A stretch of 46,130 bases of DNA from Vulcanimicrobiota bacterium (GTDB lineage Bacteria > Vulcanimicrobiota > Vulcanimicrobiia > Eremiobacterales > Eremiobacteraceae), in NCBI GenBank assembly GCA_019235715.1, contig JAFAKE010000018.1, positions 1-46,130 on the forward strand. Direction: 5' to 3'. Made by a program: the position numbers and the translations under genes. Shown in pieces: positions 40,197 to 46,130 of this stretch. The notes beneath the pieces were generated by a model. It saw only the letters and a list, made by a program, of their open reading frames with translations. It made no database searches and was not told the DNA's origin. Position 1 is the stretch's first letter. Each line of letters opens with the position of its first letter.

Positions 40197-42341
40197 TTAG
40201 ACCTTTTCGAGCTTCGCGTAATTGAGCATGATGCTCTTACGCCCGACTGCGCCGAAATCCACCGTCACGAATGCGTCGCCGCCGGCACCGCGCACTTCCA
40301 GCACCTTGCCCGCCCCGAATTTCGGATGCGTGACGCTGTCGCCGACGGCCAGCTCGAGCGTGCGCTCGATCGGCGGCGGCGCTGCCACTTCTTCCCACGT
40401 GCCACCCGTGCCGACGGGTGAGACGGGCGGTGCGTTGAGAAATTCCAAGCCCGTCATCTCATTGAGAAAGCGCGACGGCGGATGCAGATATGCGCTGCCG
40501 AACGTCGTGCGCCGTTTGGCGTAGCTCAAGTACAGTTCGTCGATCGCGCGCGTGACGCCGACGTAGCACAGACGCCGCTCCTCTTCGATCTCATTGGGAT
40601 CGACGAGCGCACGATTGTGCGGAAAAACGCCTTCTTCCAAACCGGCCAGGAACACGACGGGAAACTCGAGGCCTTTCGCCATGTGCAGCGTCATGAGCGT
40701 GACCGCCGAGCCGCCTTTGTCCATCGCATCCAGATCCGACACGAGCGAGATGTTGGCGAGGAAGCCGGCGAGATCGGGACCTTCGCGTTCTTCGTACTCG
40801 CGCGCAACGCCGATGAGCTCTTGCAGATTCTCGATGCGCGAGCGCGATTCGACGGTGTCCTCATCGCGCAGCTCTTTCACATAACCCGTGTCTTCGAGCA
40901 CGGAAAGCAGCGCTGCGGCAGGTCCTTGGTCTTGGGCGATCACGCTGAACGCTTCGATATCGCGCAGGAACGCCGCCAGATCTTTGCTTTTCTTCGGCGC
41001 GACCGCTGCGATGAGATCGGCGTCGCGCATCGCTTGCGCGAATGACAGCCCGCGGCGCGCGCCTTCGTCCGCAATCGCGTTGAGCGTCGCCTGGCCGATC
41101 CCACGGCGCGGCGCGTTGATGATGCGCCGCAAGCTGACGCCGTCCTCGCGGTTCATGATGTAACGCAGGTAGGCGAGCGCGTCTTTGACCTCGGCGCGCG
41201 CGTAAAATCCGACGCCGCCGACCACGCGATACGGCAAGCCGGCGACGAGCAGCGCTTCTTCAAACGCGCGCGACTGCGCGTTGGTGCGATAGAGCACGAC
41301 GTGGTCGCTGAGGCTGCGGCCCTCATCGGTCACGCCCGTGTGAATCGTGTCGACGACAAAGCGCGCCTCGTCGCGCTCGGTCGTCGCGGCATAGACGCGC
41401 ACGGCCTTGCCGCCCTCGCGGCTGGTCCATAGCTTCTTGCGATGACGCTGCGTATTGTGCTCGACCAGCGCATTTGCGGCTTTGAGCACTGGGGACGTGG
41501 AGCGGTAGTTGCGCTCTAAGCGAAACGTCGTCGCGCCGGGAAAGTCGCGTTCGAAGCGCAGGATGATGCGATGGTCGGCGCCGCGGAACGCGTAGATGGA
41601 CTGATCGTCGTCGCCCACGACGCAGATGTTTCCGCTGCCGCGCGAGAGCGCACGCACCATGCGGTACTGCGCCTCGTTGACGTCTTGATATTCGTCGACG
41701 AGCACGTATTCGAAACGCTCGCGCCACTGCGCCCCTTGCTGATGCTCGAGCAGGGCGATCGTGCGCATGATCAAGTCGTCGAAGTCGAGCGCGTTCGCCT
41801 GACTCAAGCGGCGCTGATACTCGCTGTACAATGAGGCGACGACCGGCGAAAGCTGTCCGTCAGCGCTGTCCGCATATGCGAGCGGATCCATGAGCCGCTC
41901 TTTTGCGCGACTGATGTGGCGCAACACAGCGCCTGGATGATAGTTGCGCTCGTCGATGTTGAGGTCGTGCAGAATCTCCTTGAGCAGCGTGCGCTGATCG
42001 GCCTCATCATAGATGACGAAATTGGGCGCGACGCCGACCGCGTCGCCGCTGCGCCGTAGTACGCGCACGCCGATCGAGTGAAACGTGCCGACCCACAAAC
42101 CGTGCGCGTTCTCGCCGACGAGCGCATGCAGGCGCGTGCGCAGTTCGCCGGCCGCTTTGTTCGTGAAGGTCACGGCCAAAATGCGATGCGCGGGCGCACG
42201 CTCGGTCGCCAGCAGGTGCGCGACGCGGTGCGTGAGCACGCGCGTCTTGCCGCTGCCGGCTCCGGCGAAGATCAAGACCGCGCCTTCGGTCTGCGAGGCG
42301 GCGGCGCGCTGCTCGTCGTTGAGCTGTTCGAGAGGATCCAT
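40197..42341 (-). CDS. pcrA: ATP-dependent DNA helicase UvrD/PcrA
   Basis: 714 residues, superfamily 1A. Motif I FAGAGSGKTRVLTHRVA, Ia VTFTNKAAGELRTRL, II LVDEYQDVNEAQYR, III VVGDDDQSIYAFRGAD, IV FRLERNYRS, V LMTLHMAKGLEFPVVFLAGL, VI EERRLCYVGVTRA. The C-terminal Tudor-like domain (LAVGDSVTHPKFGAGKV) is that of PcrA, which contacts RNA polymerase. It unwinds DNA in nucleotide excision repair and replication. It ends 26 bases from the convergent secreted gene. Confidence 0.95.
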   Translation of the reverse strand: MDPLEQLNDEQRAAASQTEGAVLIFAGAGSGKTRVLTHRVAHLLATERAPAHRILAVTFTNKAAGELRTRLHALVGENAHGLWVGTFHSIGVRVLRRSGDAVGVAPNFVIYDEADQRTLLKEILHDLNIDERNYHPGAVLRHISRAKERLMDPLAYADSADGQLSPVVASLYSEYQRRLSQANALDFDDLIMRTIALLEHQQGAQWRERFEYVLVDEYQDVNEAQYRMVRALSRGSGNICVVGDDDQSIYAFRGADHRIILRFERDFPGATTFRLERNYRSTSPVLKAANALVEHNTQRHRKKLWTSREGGKAVRVYAATTERDEARFVVDTIHTGVTDEGRSLSDHVVLYRTNAQSRAFEEALLVAGLPYRVVGGVGFYARAEVKDALAYLRYIMNREDGVSLRRIINAPRRGIGQATLNAIADEGARRGLSFAQAMRDADLIAAVAPKKSKDLAAFLRDIEAFSVIAQDQGPAAALLSVLEDTGYVKELRDEDTVESRSRIENLQELIGVAREYEEREGPDLAGFLANISLVSDLDAMDKGGSAVTLMTLHMAKGLEFPVVFLAGLEEGVFPHNRALVDPNEIEEERRLCYVGVTRAIDELYLSYAKRRTTFGSAYLHPPSRFLNEMTGLEFLNAPPVSPVGTGGTWEEVAAPPPIERTLELAVGDSVTHPKFGAGKVLEVRGAGGDAFVTVDFGAVGRKSIMLNYAKLEKV

Positions 42342-43388
42342 TTAGCGCGCGGCGGTCACGCGCTCGCCGCGGCCGAGCACGGCGCCTGCAGGAACTGCGG
42401 CATTCGCTTCGACGGCGACGTCCAGCCCCAAGATCGCGCCGCGCACTTCGCCGCCGGCGCCGACGTCGCAGCCTGGCCACAGAATGGCATCGCCGACGGT
42501 GGCGTCGGCACCGACCGAACAGCCGTCATACAGCACGGCGTAAGGCTCAAGCGTCGCGCCGCTGCTGACGCGCGCACCCGCGCCGATGTACATCGGGGGA
42601 TGGACGCTGACGTCGCGCGGCAACGGCGCGCCGTCTGCGGACCAGACGCCGGGTGCGAGCTCGACGCCGAGCGGATGGGCGAACGTGCCGTCGAGGATGT
42701 CGTGATGCGCTTGCCGGTATGTGTTCGGCCGCCCGACGTCGATCCAATAATCCTGCGTCGAAACCGCGAATACGCGGTGCGTCGTTTCAATGAGAAGCGG
42801 AAAGGTTTCGCGCTCGATTGAGACTGGCCGCCCTTCAGGAATCGCCTCGACGGCCTCCGCCTCCAGGATGTACGTACCGGCGTTGATGTCGCGCGCGCTC
42901 GTCTGGCCGGGCTTGGGTTTTTCGACAAAGCGGCGCACGCGGCCGTCCGTTTCGGTTTCGACGACGCCGAATTGGCTCGGATCGTCGACCGGACGCGTGT
43001 GAATCGTCGCCACCGCATCTTTGGCACGGTGCGTCGCCAGCAGCGCGCGCAGATCGACCGCGCCCAGGATGTCGCCGTTACAGGCGAAGATCGATCCTTC
43101 GATGTGCGCGAGCGCGTTTCTGATCGCACCCGCGGTGCCAAGCGGCTCTTCCTCATGCACGTAACGCAGGCGCACGCCGTGCGAGCGGCCGTCGCCGAAG
43201 TGCGCTTCGATCGCCTCGGGGAGATAGCAGCAGGACAGGATCACGTCTTCGACACCCGCGGTGCGAAGGCGCTCGATGATCCAGCCGATGAACGGGCGCC
43301 CGAGCAGCGGCGCCATGGGTTTGGGGAGGGCGTAGGTGAGGGGCCGCAATCGCGTCCCCTCGCCTCCGACGAGTATGACTGCTTGCAA
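42342..43388 (-). CDS. second NDP-sugar nucleotidyltransferase with beta-helix tail
   Basis: 348 residues from TTG 43388, chosen because GAGGAG lies four bases upstream and the protein then begins MQAVILVGGEGTRLRPLTY. Further motifs: KPMAPLLGRPFIGW, EEPLGTAGAIRNAL, IFACNGDILGAVDL and FVEKPKPGQ. The hexapeptide-repeat tail starts near 255 (PPMYIGAGARVSSGATLEP). It resembles mannose-1-phosphate guanylyltransferase (ManC/GMPPB type) and is a paralogue-like relative of 32575-33567. It abuts the pcrA start (TAA next to ATG). Confidence 0.87.
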   Translation of the reverse strand: MQAVILVGGEGTRLRPLTYALPKPMAPLLGRPFIGWIIERLRTAGVEDVILSCCYLPEAIEAHFGDGRSHGVRLRYVHEEEPLGTAGAIRNALAHIEGSIFACNGDILGAVDLRALLATHRAKDAVATIHTRPVDDPSQFGVVETETDGRVRRFVEKPKPGQTSARDINAGTYILEAEAVEAIPEGRPVSIERETFPLLIETTHRVFAVSTQDYWIDVGRPNTYRQAHHDILDGTFAHPLGVELAPGVWSADGAPLPRDVSVHPPMYIGAGARVSSGATLEPYAVLYDGCSVGADATVGDAILWPGCDVGAGGEVRGAILGLDVAVEANAAVPAGAVLGRGERVTAAR

Positions 43389-43461
43389 AAAGCTCCTCGT
43401 ACGTGGAAACGGGCAGATACGTACTTGGCTTTTACAGCGGCGGTCTACTCCTTGGCGGCCG

Positions 43462-43617
43462 CTATAGATGCAGCCCGATCTGCGCAGTTGCCGGCGCATA
43501 TTGGTTGGCGATCGGTCGATCCGTTGCGCGTACGATGAAGGACGGCGACAATAGCGTCGCGATCAATATGACGGCGCACAGCGCGTCGACGATTTTTTCC
43601 GTGAGAGTCCGTGTCAT
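43462..43617 (-). CDS. 51-residue secreted or membrane-anchored small protein
   Basis: ATG 43617 is preceded by a strong AAAGGGG eight bases upstream. The protein starts MTRTLTEKIVDALCAVILIA, continues with TLLSPSFIVRATDRPIANQY and ends APATAQIGLHL. A charged N-terminus and one hydrophobic helix (about 11-28) are typical of a signal anchor. It stands alone between the nucleotidyltransferase and the MFS gene, same strand. No family recognised. Confidence 0.65.
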   Translation of the reverse strand: MTRTLTEKIVDALCAVILIATLLSPSFIVRATDRPIANQYAPATAQIGLHL

Positions 43618-43724
43618 GATGAGGTCCCCTTTCTAAAGCGGAGCGGCGGTACGGCTTGAGCATAGCCCGCCGCGCTGTGGGGACGCCTCGGGGAAAGCAC
43701 GGAGAATGGGCGCCGCGGGGTACG

Positions 43725-43744
43725 GAAAAGGCTCGTTTACGAGC
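43725..43744 (-). terminator. small rho-independent-type terminator at the MFS gene end
   Basis: On minus, GCTCG-TAAA-CGAGC forms a 5-pair stem whose loop contains the MFS stop codon, followed by CTTTT. The stem is short, so it is likely weak. Confidence 0.4.
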
Positions 43745-44939
43745 GCGCTTTGGGCGCGCGGCCGGTGAACCAGGCGGCGGCGACCGCAATGGCGGGCAGC
43801 GCACCGATGAGCCGCGCATTGGCGCCGACGATGGCGGTGCCGACGGCCGGGGCGAGGATCAAGGCGGCGCTCGCTACCGCGTCGCTGACGCCCATGACCG
43901 CGCCACGCTCCGACTCTGGAGCGCGCCGCGAGAGCAGCGCCATGAGCGTCGGTTCGACGAGCGCCGCACCGCTCGCCCACAAGAGAAGCACCGCCGCGAA
44001 CCACCACACATCGCGTACGAAATAGATCAAACAATACGCGATGAACAACAGCAGCAGTCCGAGCTGCGCGACCCAGCGATCGCCGAAGCGTCGGGTCAGC
44101 GGCGTCACACCGAAGATCATCGCGATCGCGCCGACGATGCCGGCGGATGCAAGCAGCCAACTCACCGTCGCGAGTTGGAGATGCAGTTGGTGGTCGAGGA
44201 AGAGCGCAAAGTCGGCGAGCAAGTAGACGACCGCAAAGACGAAGAGGAACTGGCGCACCAATACGCGGCGGATCTGCGGCTGCAACGCCGCGTTGATGGA
44301 GTGTTCGATGCTCGTCGTGCGTCGCTGCGTGCGCGTGAAACGTGGCAACAGCCAGATCGTCAGCCCGATGTTGAGCGCTTCAAGCGCGGCAGCGACGTAG
44401 AATGGGAACTGCAATCCGGCGTGCTGCAGCAGTCCAGCGGCAACCGGACCGATGATGAACGAAGCGCCGAATACCGCCCCAAAGATCGCGTACGCACGAT
44501 TGCGCTCGTGCGGCTCGGTGACGTCGGCGATGTAGGATTGAGCCGTGCCGATGCTGCCTGCGCCGATGCCTGTGACGAGACGCGAGATGAAGATCCCAGA
44601 GAGCGAGCGCGCGCTGGCGAGCACGATATAGCCGGTCAGCGTGAACGCCTGCGCCGTCAACAGGACCGTTTTGCGGCCCATGCGATCGCTCAGCTTGCCC
44701 CACACGGGCGCTGCGGCGGTCGCGAATGCGGCCGGAATGCTCAGCAGCATGCCGACGAGCCAGTCGTGCGCGCCGTAGACTTTCGCGATCGCCGGCAGGA
44801 GCGGAATGAGCAGCGTGTAGCCGAGCATGTCGACGAAGGTCGTCAAATAGATCGGCAACACGGAGCGGGGCAGTTGGATCAGCGGCACCCGCGCGGCAAT
44901 GGCTTTGCGGGCTCTTGCCGGGCGGGCCGCTGAGCTCAC
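43737..44939 (-). CDS. MFS transporter, TetA/multidrug-like
   Basis: 400 residues from GTG 44939, about 12 membrane helices. It has the motif-A loop PVWGKLSDRMGRKTVL, helix 4-5 residues GIGAGSIGTAQSYIADVTEP, and a long central cytosolic loop with FTRTQRRTTSIE. TetA-type drug/proton antiporters have this layout; the substrate is unknown. No regulator is adjacent. Confidence 0.85.
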   Translation of the reverse strand: MSSAARPARARKAIAARVPLIQLPRSVLPIYLTTFVDMLGYTLLIPLLPAIAKVYGAHDWLVGMLLSIPAAFATAAAPVWGKLSDRMGRKTVLLTAQAFTLTGYIVLASARSLSGIFISRLVTGIGAGSIGTAQSYIADVTEPHERNRAYAIFGAVFGASFIIGPVAAGLLQHAGLQFPFYVAAALEALNIGLTIWLLPRFTRTQRRTTSIEHSINAALQPQIRRVLVRQFLFVFAVVYLLADFALFLDHQLHLQLATVSWLLASAGIVGAIAMIFGVTPLTRRFGDRWVAQLGLLLLFIAYCLIYFVRDVWWFAAVLLLWASGAALVEPTLMALLSRRAPESERGAVMGVSDAVASAALILAPAVGTAIVGANARLIGALPAIAVAAAWFTGRAPKARS

Positions 44940-44985
44940 GAAAGCCGTGTACCCACAAAGGTCGGGTCACCTAGCAGTCTGAGTG

Positions 44986-45276
44986 TCAGTTCCCCCTGCT
45001 GGTGAAGCTGCCCATGGCCGATGCATACGTCTCTTCGGAGGTTGCCATGAGCCTCGAGCTTTGGAACACGTTCGCGACCATGGGGACATTTATCGTGATC
45101 TCAGCGAACCCGCAACGGCGATCAAGCGCCGGCGCGATCGCGACATCTGGCTTCATTTCGAATACTTCATCGTCAACGCTCAAGATTGCCGAGCGTCGCA
45201 CCCAGAGGGCGTCTATCCGAGTGATCTTCGGCGCATCGACGTGAACGATCCATGCCTTGCTGCTGATAAAGGACAT
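44986..45276 (-). CDS. small unknown protein near the tRNA
   Basis: 96 residues from ATG 45276 to the TGA at 44986. The middle looks like folded protein: KITRIDALWVRRSAILSVDD, then EVFEMKPDVAIAPA and GFAEITINVPMVANVF. There is no strong ribosome site, and an overlapping plus-strand frame (44983-45291) is less protein-like. No family recognised. Confidence 0.42.
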   Translation of the reverse strand: MSFISSKAWIVHVDAPKITRIDALWVRRSAILSVDDEVFEMKPDVAIAPALDRRCGFAEITINVPMVANVFQSSRLMATSEETYASAMGSFTSRGN

Positions 45277-45308
45277 GTGGAATCGCCGTGAAGCGCGCGC
45301 CGCGCAGC

Positions 45309-45384
45309 TGGTAGCCCCAAGGGAATTCGAATCCCTGTCTCCGCCTTGAGAGGGCGGCGTCCTAGGCCTCTAGACGATGGGGCC
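45309..45384 (-). tRNA. tRNA-Glu (CTC)
   Basis: A 76-base cloverleaf on minus: acceptor GGCCCCA pairs with TGGGGCT (one G-U), D arm TCGTCTAGAGGCCTAGGA, anticodon arm CCGCC-CTCTCAA-GGCGG with anticodon CTC, T arm AGGGATTCGAATTCCCT, discriminator A and an encoded CCA. All stems pair, so it should be functional. Confidence 0.95.
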
Positions 45385-45427
45385 CCGAAAACAAGCGGTC
45401 GACACACGTTCGACCGCTCGTTGCAAT

Positions 45428-45472
45428 TGGCTCCCGGGCAAGGTCTCGAACCTCGAGTCTCCTGGTTCAGAG
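45428..45472 (-). pseudogene. 3' half of a tRNA resembling tRNA-Gln(CTG); possible att site
   Basis: On minus the sequence reads CTCTGAA (anticodon loop, CTG), CCAGG, a five-base variable loop, a good T arm CGAGG-TTCGAGA-CCTTG, the acceptor strand CCCGGGA, discriminator G and CCA. The expected 5' partners (CCTGG before the loop, TCCCGGG at the acceptor) are missing: homology stops exactly at the anticodon loop (45472). A clean 3' fragment of a tRNA is what tRNA-targeting integrases leave at one end of an element. It lies 43 bases from tRNA-Glu. Confidence 0.65.
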
Positions 45473-45593
45473 GCGCTGGCCCTTCGGCTCTTGAGCCTCG
45501 TTTGACGCCGTTTGCTTTCGACCTGGTTCGACGGGTTGTGCTAAGGCTCCGTGCGATAAGGTCAATGTACCTAAAGAAGGCTTGGGGCTGCGA

Positions 45594-45950
45594 CTAGGCC
45601 AGCGATCTGTGACGCGGGCAAGTGTAGAACAAAGCCCATTTGTCAGAGTGTTCGGCGTCGGGTCCGGAAACGGCGAAGCAGCCTATTCCGCGAGCATCGC
45701 GCCATTCGTTCATCGTTTCGATGTGTTCCGATGCGCTGCGCTGAGTGAACATCTTGTCGCTGGTGGATTTGAGCTTCTCCGGGTCCCGTTTGAGGTCTGG
45801 CGGATAGCACGCAAACAACATTGATGGGAGGGACGGCGGCGGTCGCCATACGCCATCGGTTCCCATAGATTCGCCCCGGTGCCGCATCGTCGGCGTTACC
45901 GGCTCGCCCAGCAGCGAGATCAGCTCATCGCGTGTGTATTGCTGTCTCAT
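45594..45950 (-). CDS. unknown small protein with C-terminal CPRHR motif
   Basis: 118 residues from ATG 45950. It starts MRQQYTRDELISLLGEPVTP, contains a Pro-rich middle (WRPPPSLPSMLFACYPPDL), a helical stretch, and ends GIGCFAVSGPDAE...WALFYTCPRHRSLA. The GxGC...W...CPRHR end is shared with the next gene upstream (45958-46130). Cys and His at fixed spacing could bind metal. Codon use is less GC-extreme than in the core genes, suggesting transfer. A perfect inverted repeat spans its start codon. Confidence 0.6.
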   Translation of the reverse strand: MRQQYTRDELISLLGEPVTPTMRHRGESMGTDGVWRPPPSLPSMLFACYPPDLKRDPEKLKSTSDKMFTQRSASEHIETMNEWRDARGIGCFAVSGPDAEHSDKWALFYTCPRHRSLA

Positions 45951-45958
45951 AGCAATAC
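45936..45958. promoter_or_regulatory. inverted repeat across the start codon of the CPRHR gene
   Basis: GTATTGCT (45936-45943) and AGCAATAC (45951-45958) are perfect 8-base arms around a 7-base centre containing the ATG of 45594-45950. In mRNA this would hide the start codon; in DNA it could be an operator. Confidence 0.5.
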
Positions 45959-46130
45959 TAGCCGTCGGCTTCTTGTGCTACTAGATGCCTGTGCCTTGGG
46001 CAGGCGTGCAGCCACCACGTATCGGGTTCGTCCGTCTTAGACCCCGCCGAACATCCCCATCCCAGAGCCTCATTCTTTTTATCTTGGATGGCCTGATCGC
46101 GTTCTTCAAGAGCCTTCGCCTCGGCTTTGT
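45958..46130 (-). CDS. C-terminal part of a second CPRHR-motif protein (5' end beyond window)
   Basis: The frame entering from the right edge reads KAEAKALEERDQAIQDKKNE, then ALGWGCSAGSKTDEPDTWWL, then HACPRHRHLVAQEADG and TAG at 45958-45960. The first part is a charged helix or coiled coil. GWGC...W...CPRHR matches the end of the following gene (GIGC...W...CPRHR). It ends 7 bases before that gene, so the two are probably co-transcribed. Confidence 0.6.
   Translation of the reverse strand, partial: KAEAKALEERDQAIQDKKNEALGWGCSAGSKTDEPDTWWLHACPRHRHLVAQEADG

Noticed and set aside
44983-45291. Plus-strand frame of 102 codons near the tRNA
   Set aside because: The opposite frame looks more like a folded protein; neither has a strong start signal, so only the minus one is listed, with low confidence.
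45428-45477. Reading the tRNA fragment as tRNA-Phe (anticodon GAA)
   Set aside because: That folding needs a three-base variable loop and C at position 37; the CTG folding gives a standard loop (T33, A37) and a five-base variable loop.
1-46130. CRISPR arrays, insertion sequences, rRNA genes
   Set aside because: No regularly spaced repeats, transposase motifs or rRNA-like sequence were seen on either strand.

Overview
The window is dense, GC-rich bacterial chromosome from a diderm organism. Several secreted proteins look like outer-membrane beta-barrels, and the lysine, NAD and riboflavin pathways are of the free-living kind. No 16S rRNA is present. The gene content and the many lineage-specific secreted proteins would fit an uncultured phylum such as Eremiobacterota, but that placement is a guess. 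Start codons are often GTG or TTG, and most genes overlap their neighbour by 4 to 11 bases (ATGA or GTGA junctions), so co-translation is the rule.

Layout, left to right. 1-3932 (minus): a long alpha/beta-hydrolase/glycosyltransferase fusion cut by the window edge, preceded by a TetR-DUF2182-DUF1326 operon whose promoter (about 3987-4051) carries nested inverted repeats. 4071-6563 (minus): an ECF sigma factor, a zinc anti-sigma factor, an LTxxQ-type periplasmic protein and a lipoprotein. 6604-10084 (minus): class III aminotransferase, mtnA and holA. 10300-20123: a potassium-uptake locus made of two tiny membrane ORFs (the second is kdpF), kdpA, kdpB, kdpC and a beta-barrel gene on plus. A KdpD-like protein with two complete sensor modules and no kinase faces them on minus. 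A separate membrane histidine kinase and a NarL-type regulator follow on plus. 20124-20768: a decayed stretch with two strong hairpins and two fragments of type IV pilin genes.

20765-38351 is one unbroken minus-strand run. Read in transcription order it is dapB-asd-lysC-dapA (lysine/diaminopimelate), a WecG/TagA glycosyltransferase, a sugar nucleotidyltransferase, a beta-barrel, nadA-nadB-nadC (NAD), an unknown gene, comF, ribD-ribE-ribBA-ribH (riboflavin) and a 1015-residue pentapeptide-repeat membrane protein. 38461-40170 (plus) is a large secreted cysteine-rich protein. 40197-44939 (minus) holds a UvrD/PcrA helicase, a second sugar nucleotidyltransferase, a 51-residue membrane ORF and an MFS transporter.

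44940-46130 looks like the edge of an accessory region: a small unknown gene, an intact tRNA-Glu(CTC), a 45-base 3' fragment of a tRNA resembling tRNA-Gln(CTG), as an integration att site would leave, and two adjacent unknown genes whose proteins share a C-terminal CPRHR motif.

The most notable observations are the split, duplicated KdpD system, a single base that appears to remove both the ribD stop and the ribE start, the palindrome-rich operator of the TetR operon, the in-frame insertion in lumazine synthase, the pilin remnants, and the tRNA fragment next to the CPRHR gene pair.
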